Source: Alicyclobacillus sp. ALC3
GTDB lineage: Bacteria > Bacillota > Bacilli > Alicyclobacillales > Alicyclobacillaceae
Assembly (NCBI RefSeq): GCF_028751195.1
Contig: NZ_CP066784.1
Location: 372,001-436,000 of the forward strand
DNA length: 64,000 nt
Direction: 5' to 3'
Shown: piece by piece, positions 34,585 through 43,797 of the stretch
Numbering within the stretch: position 1 is the stretch's first letter
Layout of the letters: each line of letters starts with the position of its first letter
Made by a program: the position numbers and the translations under genes
The notes under the pieces: model-generated
Seen by the model: only the letters and a program-made list of their open reading frames with translations
What the model was told of the DNA's origin: nothing
Databases searched by the model: none

Positions 34585-36003
34585 TTAATCCTCTGCCAGA
34601 ATGCTGCCGACCCGCTCCTTCAAGCTCGGGTCACGTTTATTTACAATTACCGCGTAAATGGCCGCAAAGACCAGCCACACCAACACAATATACGGGAACC
34701 AATTGAACGGTGATGGCTGACCAGGCTGAATCAGCCCCCAAAACGGCATAATCATGGCAGCCGTTCCGAGGATCGGAAACACAAAGTGTCTCCACACCCT
34801 GATTTTGTCACGGTGGTGACGAACGTAATACACAGGCAACGCGATGTTCAACACGAGATACACAAGCGCCACAGGGATTGTTCCGAGTGTAGCCACCAGC
34901 CCTGCGACATCAAGTGGTGAAGCAAACGCGCCCCAAATCAAAATGATTACCATGGCAGCTGACATGTAAAACACAATAGCAGCCCATGGCGTCTGACGCC
35001 GCCCCGTCTTGGCTAACGCTTTGGGCAACATGCCTTCGCGCGCTGCGCTGAAGATCATGCGCGTCTGGCCGTTCGTAGCTCCAATCAGCGAAGCAAATGT
35101 GCTGGTGAAACCCGCCAAGTAGACGAGAATTAACGCACCACCCATGACTTTTTGCCCAGCATCCACGTAGGGCACTGAACTGTTGTCGAGAGCGTGCATG
35201 TTGCCGCCAAATGCCGTGATCGTGACGAGTCCCATAAACAGGTACAGCACTGTGACGAAGACCGTGCTTGTCAGCATGGCGAGTGGCACCGACCGCCGAG
35301 GATTGCGCGTCTCCTCCACCATCGGAGCTGGGTTGCCGACACCGATGAACATGAATACCGCTAGTGGGAAAGCCAGACCGAGTCCTTTGACCCCTCCTGT
35401 CACGTGCGCCGGGCTAAACGACTGCCACTCGATTTGACCGTGCTTGGCAACAAGCATAAACACGCCGCTAATCACGATCAGCGCTAATTCAAACAGGAAT
35501 GTCGCCACAGCCCACTTCGTTGAGATTTTCACACCGCGAATGACTAAGTATCCGACAAACGCGGTCAAGATGATTGCAAGAACCTGCCAAGGGATGTTGA
35601 TGCCCACAAACTTGCTCAACGTCATACTTGTCCACTCGCCAAGGATGGCCATCACATAACCGACTGCAAGGATGTAACCAAACGTGAGTGCAACCGCCGT
35701 CATCGTTCCAACAACGCCACCGAATGTTCGACCAATATACGAAATATAAGATCCGGTACTTGGCATTACCTTCGTAAACTCCATGAGACTGTTAATTTTC
35801 AGCAGAACGACGAGAGCCGCAACAGCGATGGCCAACGGACTGCCAAGTCCAGCAGCGACTGCAATGGCGCCAAAGGAAAAAAAGAAGCTCATTGCAGGCG
35901 CAGTGTTTGCCAGAGCTGCAGAAAAAATGTCTGCCGTACCGAGTTCGCCTTTTTTCAGGCGCGGGACGTCGTGGTCTGGCGTACGAGAAGTTTGCGCACT
36001 CAT
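34585..36003 (-). CDS. APC-family amino acid permease under sigma-54 control
   Basis: 472 residues with about 12 membrane segments. The N-terminal ADIFSAALANTAPAMSFFFS and VMPSTGSYISYIGRTFG segments are APC signatures, and MVEETRNPRRSVP is the conserved loop before helix 7. The ATG at 36003 follows GGGGAGG with good spacing. A sigma-54 promoter lies 142 bases upstream, together with a site shared with the gabT region, so it is likely induced with GABA use and may import GABA or a related amino acid. The substrate is inferred from this shared control, not from sequence. Confidence 0.87.
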   Translation of the reverse strand: MSAQTSRTPDHDVPRLKKGELGTADIFSAALANTAPAMSFFFSFGAIAVAAGLGSPLAIAVAALVVLLKINSLMEFTKVMPSTGSYISYIGRTFGGVVGTMTAVALTFGYILAVGYVMAILGEWTSMTLSKFVGINIPWQVLAIILTAFVGYLVIRGVKISTKWAVATFLFELALIVISGVFMLVAKHGQIEWQSFSPAHVTGGVKGLGLAFPLAVFMFIGVGNPAPMVEETRNPRRSVPLAMLTSTVFVTVLYLFMGLVTITAFGGNMHALDNSSVPYVDAGQKVMGGALILVYLAGFTSTFASLIGATNGQTRMIFSAAREGMLPKALAKTGRRQTPWAAIVFYMSAAMVIILIWGAFASPLDVAGLVATLGTIPVALVYLVLNIALPVYYVRHHRDKIRVWRHFVFPILGTAAMIMPFWGLIQPGQPSPFNWFPYIVLVWLVFAAIYAVIVNKRDPSLKERVGSILAED

Positions 36004-36144
36004 GATGTTCCTCCCCACGTTACGAATTGGAGTCTCAACAACGGAATCCCTACTGTCGCCTCCATCCCCCCATCCGCTTCCTAAGCAGGTAATCAGTTGG
36101 TGCTCTGTAGGGTCTATGCGCTAACCCCTTAACAAATTAATAAT

Positions 36145-36160
36145 TGCAAATTCTGTGCCA
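36145..36160 (-). promoter_or_regulatory. Sigma-54 promoter of the APC permease
   Basis: On the minus strand the sequence is TGGCACA-GAAT-TTGCA, matching TGGCACG-N4-TTGCW except for one base, with exact spacing. Transcription should start near 36133, about 130 bases before the ATG at 36003. Confidence 0.78.
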
Positions 36161-36233
36161 CTTACGCATTTAGACAAAACACCACTCAAATGCCGCTTTT
36201 CTTGTTCAGAAGAGGGAGACAGCGCAGCCCCAC

Positions 36234-36270
36234 GATTCAAAACTGGCTCAATTACCAAATCTCTGAATCG
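36234..36270. promoter_or_regulatory. Candidate activator sites upstream of the permease
   Basis: GATTCAAAACTGG at 36234-36246 and GAATC at 36265-36269 lie about 100-135 bases upstream of the predicted start. The first is the same as the gabT site at 18011 except for one base, which points to control by the same sigma-54 activator. Confidence 0.45.
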
Positions 36271-36300
36271 TTAAGTCACATTGTTTCCACTCGCTCAATC

Positions 36301-36347
36301 AAAAAAAGCACCGTGCCGATGACCGAGAACGGCCTCGTACACGGTGC
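36301..36347 (-). terminator. Rho-independent terminator of the ctaM-like gene
   Basis: GCACCGTG pairs with CACGGTGC, and on the minus strand the stem is followed by seven T. It lies about 50 bases after the stop at 36400. Confidence 0.9.
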
Positions 36348-36399
36348 GAACACAACTGCACCCATTTAACACTGATGACACGAACCACACACTTACCTG

Positions 36400-36864
36400 T
36401 CAGCCGAGCCAGGCGTTGAGCAGTCCCGCTGTCTGCCCCGGAGTGTAAAAGACGTACAGTAGCAAAAAGACTGTGAGACCTGTTGCGGCAGTGATGAACC
36501 AGATGACCACTGTCCAAGGTGCGATTTTCCGATGGCGCCGGAACCTCGCCTTGAAAGCGTAGACAAGTGTGATCACACCGAGGATCGCTGCGATTGTTGC
36601 CAAAATCGAGTGCGATTGGAGAAACGTGTAATAAAACCCTTTGAGGCTTTTCGGTCCACCAAACAACGTGTCGCCAATAAATATAGTCTTGGCGACATAG
36701 GTGATAAAAAACAAGGCCGCCAGAACAGACCCCGTCAACATCAGTCGGCGGTGAGTTCGCACGCGGTGTTTGCGTATGTAGTGCCATCCGAACGCAAAGC
36801 AGATGGCGCTTGAGATGATACAGGCCTCATTAAAATACGACAAAAACAGATTGGCAAACGTCAC
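36400..36864 (-). CDS. DUF420/CtaM-like oxidase assembly protein
   Basis: 154 residues, four membrane segments. It matches the DUF420 family by the pattern of histidines at helix ends: ...WHYIRKHRVRTHRRLMLTGSV, then YYTFLQSHSILATIAAI, then RRHRKIAPWTVVIWFITAATG. Its relatives include YozB of Bacillus and CtaM of Staphylococcus, which is required to make active haem A-type quinol oxidase. It is encoded 78 bases after the Sco-like gene on the same strand, consistent with an oxidase assembly unit. Confidence 0.85.
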   Translation of the reverse strand: MTFANLFLSYFNEACIISSAICFAFGWHYIRKHRVRTHRRLMLTGSVLAALFFITYVAKTIFIGDTLFGGPKSLKGFYYTFLQSHSILATIAAILGVITLVYAFKARFRRHRKIAPWTVVIWFITAATGLTVFLLLYVFYTPGQTAGLLNAWLG

Positions 36865-36942
36865 AAGTCATCCACCCTTATTGGTAATTCGTACTCATCC
36901 TCGACAGCACAGTGAACCACGCCCTGTCCGCGGACCTCACAT

Positions 36943-38091
36943 TTACGGCTGCAGGTGATGAGCCTTCAGTGCTTTGGCCACATCGTTCTTCAGCGACTGT
37001 ACGGGAATCCAGCCATCATGTTGCCAAATGATATGACCCTTTCCGTCAGTAAGGGTCAACCACATCAAATCCGTCACGTTGTAGCCGTCAGCCACTTCTC
37101 CTGTCTTATCAATGCCAACCGGGAAGGACAGTGGCTGCATCGTTTGCAACATGTGTTGCGCTGCGCTGTTCGACGGTTCGGTCGTCGCCACATCGACACC
37201 CACTACAGACGGACTGCCTGGTGCACTGGCGTAGGCGCTGAGGGCAGTCAAATCCTGCTTGGCGTTTGACACCCAGCTCGCAAAAAACACGCTGAGCTGA
37301 GGTTTGCCGGGGCCCATCGTGACTGTCCCTTGTTCACCGGTCGGCGTCACCTTAGGCACCTGCACCGGACTGCCTGGTCCGATGGTTGACGGCTTGTAAG
37401 TTGCGGATTTCAGCGGGTTGACCTTCACGCCTTTCGGTAAGAACCGCGCGATTTGCTGGGCTAACACACTGGATTCAGGACTTACCGCCGCGTACTGGCT
37501 GGCCGTCAAGAACAGTTCTTGTTCCTTGCCCTGTGCATCGATGATGTAAAGCGCTGGCGTATGGTCAATCGCCCCTTGCACAATCTGACTCGAAACGTGG
37601 TACTTCGACCAAACTGCCTTGAGCTGTGGCAGCGATGCCGTCCCAAAGTCCCACGAGTTCATCATGCCGTGCGCAATCGAGTATTGCTTGACGTATGTGG
37701 GGGCGATGGCCACCGGGTTCGCGTTGATGCCGACAAGTTTTACGTGTGCCGCCGCCTCGGGTCCAAGCATTTGCAAGGCGTGCATCATACTCTCCGTAGT
37801 CAGCGGGCAAATGGTCGTACACTGACTGTCCACAAACGCAAGCACGACCACCTTGCCGCGAAACTGTGACAAGGAAAACTTCTTTCCGTACTGGTCCGTC
37901 AGCGTGAAATTCGGGGCGGGTGTACCGCCAAGGCTGGTCCCCGGGTCGACCGGGTCATTGACCGTTGTGGTGACTGGCTTATGGTAAACGGGCGCCTCTG
38001 CCTTCTGCTTCACGGATAAGCTAACCCAAGCGACGACGAGTGCCGCTAGGACGACAGCGCCACCACCGGCCCACCAAAAAGGTCTTTTCAC
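36943..38091 (-). CDS. Sco-family copper chaperone fused to a second thioredoxin-like domain
   Basis: About 382 residues from a GTG at 38091 (GGGGGG upstream). An N-terminal membrane anchor (WWAGGGAVVLAALVVAWVSL) is followed by a Sco/SenC domain with the copper-binding CTTICP motif near residue 100 and the distal ligand in IDHTPALYIID. Sco proteins deliver copper to the CuA site of subunit II. A second TlpA-like domain follows at about 265-380 (PQLSVFFASWVSNAKQDLTAL); its active-site cysteines have become V and A, so it cannot do thiol redox chemistry. Sco proteins are usually about 200 residues, so the fusion is unusual. Confidence 0.85.
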   Translation of the reverse strand: MKRPFWWAGGGAVVLAALVVAWVSLSVKQKAEAPVYHKPVTTTVNDPVDPGTSLGGTPAPNFTLTDQYGKKFSLSQFRGKVVVLAFVDSQCTTICPLTTESMMHALQMLGPEAAAHVKLVGINANPVAIAPTYVKQYSIAHGMMNSWDFGTASLPQLKAVWSKYHVSSQIVQGAIDHTPALYIIDAQGKEQELFLTASQYAAVSPESSVLAQQIARFLPKGVKVNPLKSATYKPSTIGPGSPVQVPKVTPTGEQGTVTMGPGKPQLSVFFASWVSNAKQDLTALSAYASAPGSPSVVGVDVATTEPSNSAAQHMLQTMQPLSFPVGIDKTGEVADGYNVTDLMWLTLTDGKGHIIWQHDGWIPVQSLKNDVAKALKAHHLQP

Positions 38092-38211
38092 AGATGCACC
38101 CCCCACTACTTTTCTGCCCTGTGTACAAGATACCATTTCAGCCAAGAACTCTGTCTAGTCCTCTAAGCTGCAGTACCGCACCACAGATGTGACAAACATA
38201 TGGCAAGCAAG

Positions 38212-38243
38212 CAGCGAGGGTCGCATTCTGCGAAACCTCGCTG
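38212..38243. terminator. Hairpin after the SGNH hydrolase gene
   Basis: CAGCGAGG pairs with CCTCGCTG, with inner TCGCA/TGCGA pairing. It lies in the gap between the SGNH gene stop (38294) and the Sco gene. No T-run on the minus strand, so efficiency is uncertain. Confidence 0.5.
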
Positions 38244-38293
38244 TGTTTTCAACGTGATCACGGCTGTTCACCATAGACAACGGCTCGCCGCCA

Positions 38294-39184
38294 CTACATC
38301 GGACGGCGCCCAAAGCGATGCGTCAAGTCCTGTGCCAAGATGCGGCCCGCTAAGATGTGGCCTGCTCGGTTCGGGTGCCACGCGTTGCCTTCATACAACT
38401 TGTACGACTGGTGATGTGCGATGAGAAACTGGTTCATCTGTTTATACACGTTAACCCAGACGACATTCGGGCTGTGGAATGTATTGACGACTTGGTGTTC
38501 CGCTGCGATGTATTGGTACACTCGCGAGTGATCGACCGTCACCAACTGTTTTGTCACAGGCGGAGTCACGACGAGCGCGACGGCGTGAATGGCCAGCGTC
38601 TGCACGATTTCGCGGTGCAAGGCAGCAGCAAATGCCTGTGGAGTGTCCAACGTACGACGGCTATTCATGTCATTTTCAAGACCCCAGGCAAGAACGACGA
38701 CCCGCGCATGGTCGCTCTTGATCAGTTGACCGAACCGTCCGGGAAACCTTTGTTCGTAATACTTAGCAGTAAAGCCAGGGATCGCTTCATTGTGATAACG
38801 GTATTGAACGCCTGTAGAGGCTGCCACCGTCGCCACGGCCCGTTGCACGAACGAGTCGTGCGTCGGATCCACCCAACCGTAAGTGATGGACCCGCCAAAT
38901 ACGTCAACTGCTGCTAGCTTCTTCTCGGAGACGGTTCCAGCACGCAGCGACGCAGCTGGCTGTGAGCACATGTGTCCTCTTGCACACCCGGACTGACGAG
39001 TCTGCAGAGACGACACTCGAGTGACCGACTTCGGTTGGCTAGCGTGGTGAACCACTGGCAGGGGATGCGCTGGCGCCCCTTGTACTGATGGGCCGTTTGC
39101 GGTCCATTGAGAGAGTGTGGCCCACCCGCCAGCGCAGATCAATGCAAACGCCCCAATACCAGATATCCACCTTAATCTCTTCAT
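38294..39184 (-). CDS. Secreted or membrane-anchored SGNH/GDSL-type hydrolase
   Basis: 296 residues. An N-terminal hydrophobic segment (WISGIGAFALICAGGWATL) is a signal anchor. The catalytic domain starts near residue 90 with VFGGSITYGW (block I serine) and has an asparagine-bearing block (WGLENDMN) and a terminal GNAWHPNRAGH block with the catalytic histidine. In most SGNH enzymes that last block is DxxH; here the aspartate position is N, so the dyad may be Ser-His only. Members hydrolyse esters of lipids or acetylated cell-wall sugars. Substrate unknown. Confidence 0.8.
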   Translation of the reverse strand: MKRLRWISGIGAFALICAGGWATLSQWTANGPSVQGAPAHPLPVVHHASQPKSVTRVSSLQTRQSGCARGHMCSQPAASLRAGTVSEKKLAAVDVFGGSITYGWVDPTHDSFVQRAVATVAASTGVQYRYHNEAIPGFTAKYYEQRFPGRFGQLIKSDHARVVVLAWGLENDMNSRRTLDTPQAFAAALHREIVQTLAIHAVALVVTPPVTKQLVTVDHSRVYQYIAAEHQVVNTFHSPNVVWVNVYKQMNQFLIAHHQSYKLYEGNAWHPNRAGHILAGRILAQDLTHRFGRRPM

Positions 39185-39271
39185 TCTCCATGCTCCTTGG
39201 CCAATTGGTCTGCTACATCTGTATAGACGACGCCAAGGTAGAAGTTGTTCGTTTTTGTGGGTTCGATTTTC

Positions 39272-39742
39272 CTAGTACGATCCGACGAGTTCGAGTAAAG
39301 GCGATGACGCCAACTCTCCCGGGGTCGGATAGTCAATGCCCGGGCACAAATCAATGCCCACCGACCGATAAGCGTCCACCCAGAGGGTGGTGCAAATGTG
39401 CCGCCTGCGGCTGGCATATACGGGTACGGTCCGACCGAAAATGTGGCGCACCGCTAGCGAGCCAAAAAGTAGATAGTCGTATCGGACGCCTAACCACTCC
39501 TGTGCGGCATCGACTATATTCCGACGTTGATCATCCGTGAGTTGGGTACAAGAATACACATCTGCTACCCCGCGGTAGGTGTCAATGGGTTCGTACCCAA
39601 TTTTGCGCATGGCCTGTGATTCTAATAAGTGGTCGTCAACAGCCAGACCCGCAATGTGTGTGTACGGACTTCGAGTGATTTTCTTGATCGGGCCAGCGAC
39701 CCCTTCTGTCCCCCGAATAAATACCAAGTCCCCGGGTTTCAT
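39272..39742 (-). CDS. YiiX/permuted papain-like amidase
   Basis: 156 residues. The pattern is that of NlpC/P60-related permuted papain-fold proteins: KPGDLVFIRG at the N-terminus, then the histidine in SPYTHIAGLAV, a buried acidic residue in LLESQ, and the catalytic cysteine in HICTTLWVDAYRSVGIDL near the C-terminus. No signal peptide is seen, so it probably acts in the cytoplasm or on incoming material. The ATG at 39742 follows GGGAGGAA. Relatives cleave amide or thioester bonds; the substrate is unknown. Confidence 0.75.
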   Translation of the reverse strand: MKPGDLVFIRGTEGVAGPIKKITRSPYTHIAGLAVDDHLLESQAMRKIGYEPIDTYRGVADVYSCTQLTDDQRRNIVDAAQEWLGVRYDYLLFGSLAVRHIFGRTVPVYASRRRHICTTLWVDAYRSVGIDLCPGIDYPTPGELASSPLLELVGSY

Positions 39743-39998
39743 CAAGATTCCTCCCGACTTCGCCGTGCCTCCGTGCAGGCTTGTTTGAGTGACTTCTATG
39801 CGTTATATATTATGGCCAAAGATTGGTGAAAAGCCACCCTGTACGTTTTGGGATTGCACAATTGAAGGTGAAATAGGCGCTGCCAGATGCTCATCCAGTT
39901 TCCCCACCCTCTGTGAAACCGGCGCTCCTGCCTAGACGCGAAGTGGTAAACTGAACACGTACAGGTTCACAACGAACAAGCGAGCGGAGGGAATCCCT

Positions 39999-41036
39999 GT
40001 GAGCATTCCATTTCGGATGGAAGTCGAGGACATGCAGTTTTATGATCCGACGCACGATTGGGCGCCGTTTTCACGCAAGGCCGAAGTTCGCTACGACCCG
40101 CTCACGGGCCAATCCGCTCGGATCCTCTACTATCCGATCGATGACCTCCCGCGTGCGAACCACGCGCAAATGGCCGCCCAAACCGCCGAGTTCTGCCCGT
40201 TTTGTCCGGACAAGGTTGAACGAGTGACACCACGTTTTCCGGAAGCGATCACTCCAGAGGGGCGCTTTCACCGGGGTGCGTCGATCATCTTCCCAAACAT
40301 GTTCCCGTATGATCGGCATTCCGCCGTCGGCATCTTTTCAGGACAACACTATGTGCAACTGGAAGAGTTTACTGCTCCCATGCTAACGGACGGCTTTCTC
40401 AACGCACAGGCCTACCTCAGGGCTGTACTGGCGCATGACCCTGAAAGCGTCTGGCAGTCAATTAACTGGAACTATATGCCGGTTGCGGGTGGGAGCATCA
40501 TTCACCCTCATCTCCAGATTGTCGCTTCCCCCGAGGCAACCAACTACCAGCGCACCTCGTACTCGGCAGCCCAGTTGTACAGGGAGTCGACCGACGAGAA
40601 TTTTTACGACGTACTTGTCGCTGAAGAGGAGCGCCGGCAGGAACGCAGTGTCGGCACCACAGGTCACGGCAAGGTACACTGGACAGTTGCGTTTGCCCCT
40701 CAAGGACAGATTGACATCATCGGTGTGTTGCCTGGCAAGAGCCGTTTGGTAGACGTTGAAGCCGGTGAATGGGCCGCACTTGCAGACGGTTTGCTCCCGG
40801 TCTTCGCGTACTTTGACAGCCAAAACTTTACCGCGTTCAACCTTGCGGCGTTTGGCGCCCCTGACGTCTCGAACGCCTACTCTGTACACGTTCGCGTTGT
40901 ACCTCGGACCACGCTTGGCCTGCTTGGCACGAGTGACAACAACTACTTCAAAGTGTTGCATAACGAGGCGTTGTCGCTGAAGAACCCGGAGGAAGCGGCA
41001 AGCGAACTACGCGCGGTGTTTCAAACGAAAGCATAG
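39999..41036 (+). CDS. GalT-like nucleotidyltransferase (HIT superfamily)
   Basis: 345 residues, GTG start at 39999 after GGAGGG. The N-terminal zinc-type CPFCP, the GRFHRGASIIFPNMFPYDRH segment and the HxH catalytic motif in GGSIIHPHLQIVASP identify the galactose-1-phosphate uridylyltransferase/ADP-glucose phosphorylase group of the HIT superfamily, in which the second histidine forms the nucleotidyl intermediate. The usual HPHGQ or HPHSQ reads HPHLQ here. No galactose genes are near, so a sugar-phosphate or nucleotide phosphorylase role other than Leloir metabolism is possible. Confidence 0.8.
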   Translation: MSIPFRMEVEDMQFYDPTHDWAPFSRKAEVRYDPLTGQSARILYYPIDDLPRANHAQMAAQTAEFCPFCPDKVERVTPRFPEAITPEGRFHRGASIIFPNMFPYDRHSAVGIFSGQHYVQLEEFTAPMLTDGFLNAQAYLRAVLAHDPESVWQSINWNYMPVAGGSIIHPHLQIVASPEATNYQRTSYSAAQLYRESTDENFYDVLVAEEERRQERSVGTTGHGKVHWTVAFAPQGQIDIIGVLPGKSRLVDVEAGEWAALADGLLPVFAYFDSQNFTAFNLAAFGAPDVSNAYSVHVRVVPRTTLGLLGTSDNNYFKVLHNEALSLKNPEEAASELRAVFQTKA

Positions 41037-41120
41037 AATAATCCGACCGAACTACCGGACCCTGCATGGCATGGGGCCCATCATCAACTCAACCACATTG
41101 GATGAGAAAGGACATTACAG

Positions 41121-42719
41121 ATGCCTGTTACGGAGGCCACAATTCAGCAAGAGACCACCCGGCGACGAACATTTGCAATCATCTCGCACCCCGACGCCGG
41201 CAAGACAACCCTGACCGAGGCGTTGCTGCTCCTTGGCGGCGCAATTCGCGAAGCTGGAGTCGTAAAGGGAAAAGCAACGCGGCGAGCCGCTCGTTCAGAC
41301 TGGATGGAGATCGAAAAACAGCGCGGTATTTCCGTGACTTCAACTGTCTTGCAGTTCACATATCACGACTTTCACATGAACATCCTCGATACCCCAGGTC
41401 ACGAAGACTTCAGCGACGACACATACCGCACATTGACAGCTGCGGACAGCGTCGTGATGTTGATCGACGCGGCGAAAGGCGTCGAGCCGCAGACTATTAA
41501 GTTGTTTCAGGTCTGTCGGATGCGGCACATTCCAATTTATACGTTTATCAACAAATTGGACCGAGAAGGGCGCGACCCGCTCGACCTACTGAAAGAACTT
41601 GAGGATGTTCTTGGCATTCAGTCCTATCCGGTGACTTGGCCGGTCGGTATGGGCGGCACCTTTCAAGGCGTCTATCACCGCCTGACACATGAATTTGAAC
41701 AATTCCGGGGTCGTCAGGAGAAACCCGCGAAATTCAGGACAGAAGGGGTTGAGGACGCCACTGTAGCAAAGCTTATTGGCGACGTCGCAGCCGAACAGTT
41801 GTCTGAAGAAGTCATGTTACTCGATGTTGCCGGAGACGAGTTTCGCCGCGACCTCGTCGCAAAAGGGGAATTGACACCGGTCTACTTTGGCAGCGCCATT
41901 ACGCAGTTTGGCGTCGAGACGTTTCTGCGGGACTTTGCGCAGATGGCGCCCGCCCCAACTCCGCGCAAGACAGTCGATGGACGACCTGTCGACACCGACG
42001 CGCCATTCGCAGGGTTTATCTTCAAAATCCAGGCCAATATGAATCCGGCTCACCGCGATCGCGTTGCGTTCTTGCGTGTTTGTTCTGGGCATTTTGAACG
42101 CGGTATGACGGTCACCCACGTGCGGCTTGACCGCAAAATCAATTTGACGCAGTCGCAAATGTTCTTTGGCCAAGACCGGAACACTGTCGAGGAAGCCTAC
42201 CCTGGCGACATCATCGGACTGCACGACCCAGGCTTGTTCCAAATCGGCGACACGCTCTGTGAATCTGGACGCTTTTCATTCGAGCCCGTCCCAGCATTCT
42301 CACCTGAACACTTCGCCCGCGTCACAAGCGCCGATACGCTAAAACACAAGCAGTTCCAAAAGGGTTTGCAACAGTTAAGTGAAGAAGGCGCCATCCAACT
42401 GTTCAGGATGACCAACCGCACTGGCGACCTGATTGTCGGCGTCGTCGGTCGGCTCCAGTTTGAGGTGTTCGAGTATCGACTCAAATCCGAATATGGTGCT
42501 GCGCCACAGTTATCGCACTTTCCCTATCAGTACGCCAGATGGTTATCTCCGATCGATCCCAGAGACATTAACTACGACCCAGCCTCGTGTATGGTCGTTG
42601 AGGATACAGCTGACCGCCTCGTGATGTTATTTGCGGATGATTTCTCTCTGCGCTGGGTGACGGAGAAAAACCCGGGATTGCGCCTGTACCCGACATCATA
42701 CGAGTACGACACGCAGTGA
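41121..42719 (+). CDS. prfC: Peptide chain release factor 3 (RF3)
   Basis: GTPase of 532 residues that recycles RF1/RF2 after translation termination. Signature elements: G1 SHPDAGKTTL, the switch region KATRRAARSDWMEIEKQRGISV, G3 DTPGHEDFSDDT and G4 NKLDREGRDP, followed by the domain II/III order of RF3. Length equals that of E. coli RF3 (529). RF3 is patchily distributed in Bacilli. AGGAC-type ribosome site upstream; it stands as a single gene after the GalT-like gene. Confidence 0.95.
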   Translation: MPVTEATIQQETTRRRTFAIISHPDAGKTTLTEALLLLGGAIREAGVVKGKATRRAARSDWMEIEKQRGISVTSTVLQFTYHDFHMNILDTPGHEDFSDDTYRTLTAADSVVMLIDAAKGVEPQTIKLFQVCRMRHIPIYTFINKLDREGRDPLDLLKELEDVLGIQSYPVTWPVGMGGTFQGVYHRLTHEFEQFRGRQEKPAKFRTEGVEDATVAKLIGDVAAEQLSEEVMLLDVAGDEFRRDLVAKGELTPVYFGSAITQFGVETFLRDFAQMAPAPTPRKTVDGRPVDTDAPFAGFIFKIQANMNPAHRDRVAFLRVCSGHFERGMTVTHVRLDRKINLTQSQMFFGQDRNTVEEAYPGDIIGLHDPGLFQIGDTLCESGRFSFEPVPAFSPEHFARVTSADTLKHKQFQKGLQQLSEEGAIQLFRMTNRTGDLIVGVVGRLQFEVFEYRLKSEYGAAPQLSHFPYQYARWLSPIDPRDINYDPASCMVVEDTADRLVMLFADDFSLRWVTEKNPGLRLYPTSYEYDTQ

Positions 42720-42777
42720 CACCTTGTTATGCTTTCAAGACCATGACCAGACAGTGGTAAACAGGGGGGACCGCCTG

Positions 42778-43716
42778 ATGTCGCTTGACCCTACCATGCA
42801 GATGGTGTTACACCAACTCAACTCACTGCCGCAAGTGCCTACGGAGCGTTTGACGCCGGACACATTCCGGAATCAACCGCACCCTCCTGAACCACCCGTA
42901 GACCTTGCCCTGGTGCGTGACCTTGAACTCCCGCTCACCGGACGGACTTTGCGAGCTCGCTTGTACGTCCCGAACGAAGCTGGTGACGCGTGTTTGCCGA
43001 CGATTGTCTACTACCACGGTGGTGGGTTTGTCTACGGTGACCTCGAATTGTTCAATTGGGTGTGCAGCACCCTGGCCAAGGAAAGCACTTGTGCAGTCAT
43101 CTCTGTCGAGTACCGACTCGCCCCTGAACACAAGTTTCCAGAACCGGTCGAAGACGCCTACGACGCGCTAGCTTACATTGTTGCGCACGCTGACGAACTT
43201 GGCGTGGACACAAAGCGCATTGCGGTCGCTGGTGACAGCGCAGGCGGCAATCTCGCGGCAGTCACTTGCCTCATCGCCAAAGAACGTGGTGGTCCACAGA
43301 TTGTTTACCAGTTACTGCTTTATCCGGTTACAGGAGTCACAGAAGAAGACCCGTCCGTGATCGAAAATGGCACAGGGTATTTCCTGACTGCCGACCTCAT
43401 CCGTTGGTTCGGAGAACAGTATCAGCGCTCAGACGAGGACCAACACAACCCTCACTTTGCCCCTCTCGAAAGCCACGACTTAGCCGAGTTACCGCCTGCG
43501 TTCGTGGCGACCTCTGGCTACGACCCCCTGCGCGACTGCGGGCTCGCCTACGCGGAAGCCCTGCGCAGTGCTGGGGTTGCGGTGGAATATCACAATTTCG
43601 AAGACCTCATCCATGGGTTTGCCAACTTTGGCGCGTGGGTACCACGTGCAAAGGAGGCACTGACTGAATGCGCCCACCGAGTGAGGGACGCACTCGTCAA
43701 GCCATCTGGTCTCTAA
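42778..43716 (+). CDS. Alpha/beta hydrolase of the hormone-sensitive lipase (HSL) family
   Basis: 312 residues from the ATG at 42778 (GGGGGG eight bases upstream). HSL family marks: the oxyanion YYHGGGFVYGD, the nucleophile elbow GDSAGGNLAA, the acid in GYDPLRDCGLAY and the histidine in DLIHGFANFG. These esterases hydrolyse short- to medium-chain esters and are often thermostable in Alicyclobacillus relatives (EST2 type). Cytoplasmic, no signal peptide. A strong terminator follows. Confidence 0.9.
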   Translation: MSLDPTMQMVLHQLNSLPQVPTERLTPDTFRNQPHPPEPPVDLALVRDLELPLTGRTLRARLYVPNEAGDACLPTIVYYHGGGFVYGDLELFNWVCSTLAKESTCAVISVEYRLAPEHKFPEPVEDAYDALAYIVAHADELGVDTKRIAVAGDSAGGNLAAVTCLIAKERGGPQIVYQLLLYPVTGVTEEDPSVIENGTGYFLTADLIRWFGEQYQRSDEDQHNPHFAPLESHDLAELPPAFVATSGYDPLRDCGLAYAEALRSAGVAVEYHNFEDLIHGFANFGAWVPRAKEALTECAHRVRDALVKPSGL

Positions 43717-43732
43717 GGGTTCTTGTATGTGT

Positions 43733-43779
43733 AATGGGCTGTCCCACTAGGCTTACGAAGCCTAACGGGACAGCCCATT
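43733..43779. terminator. Bidirectional terminator with nested hairpin
   Basis: AATGGGCTGTCCC pairs perfectly with GGGACAGCCCATT, and the loop contains a second stem AGGCTT/AAGCCT. It separates convergent genes (esterase and NlpC/P60). Confidence 0.88.
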
Positions 43780-43797
43780 GCAGAACACGCGAGTTCT

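Noticed and set aside
40458-40961. 167-codon minus-strand frame opposite the GalT-like gene
   Set aside because: Antisense to a conserved gene, no ribosome site, no recognisable motif.
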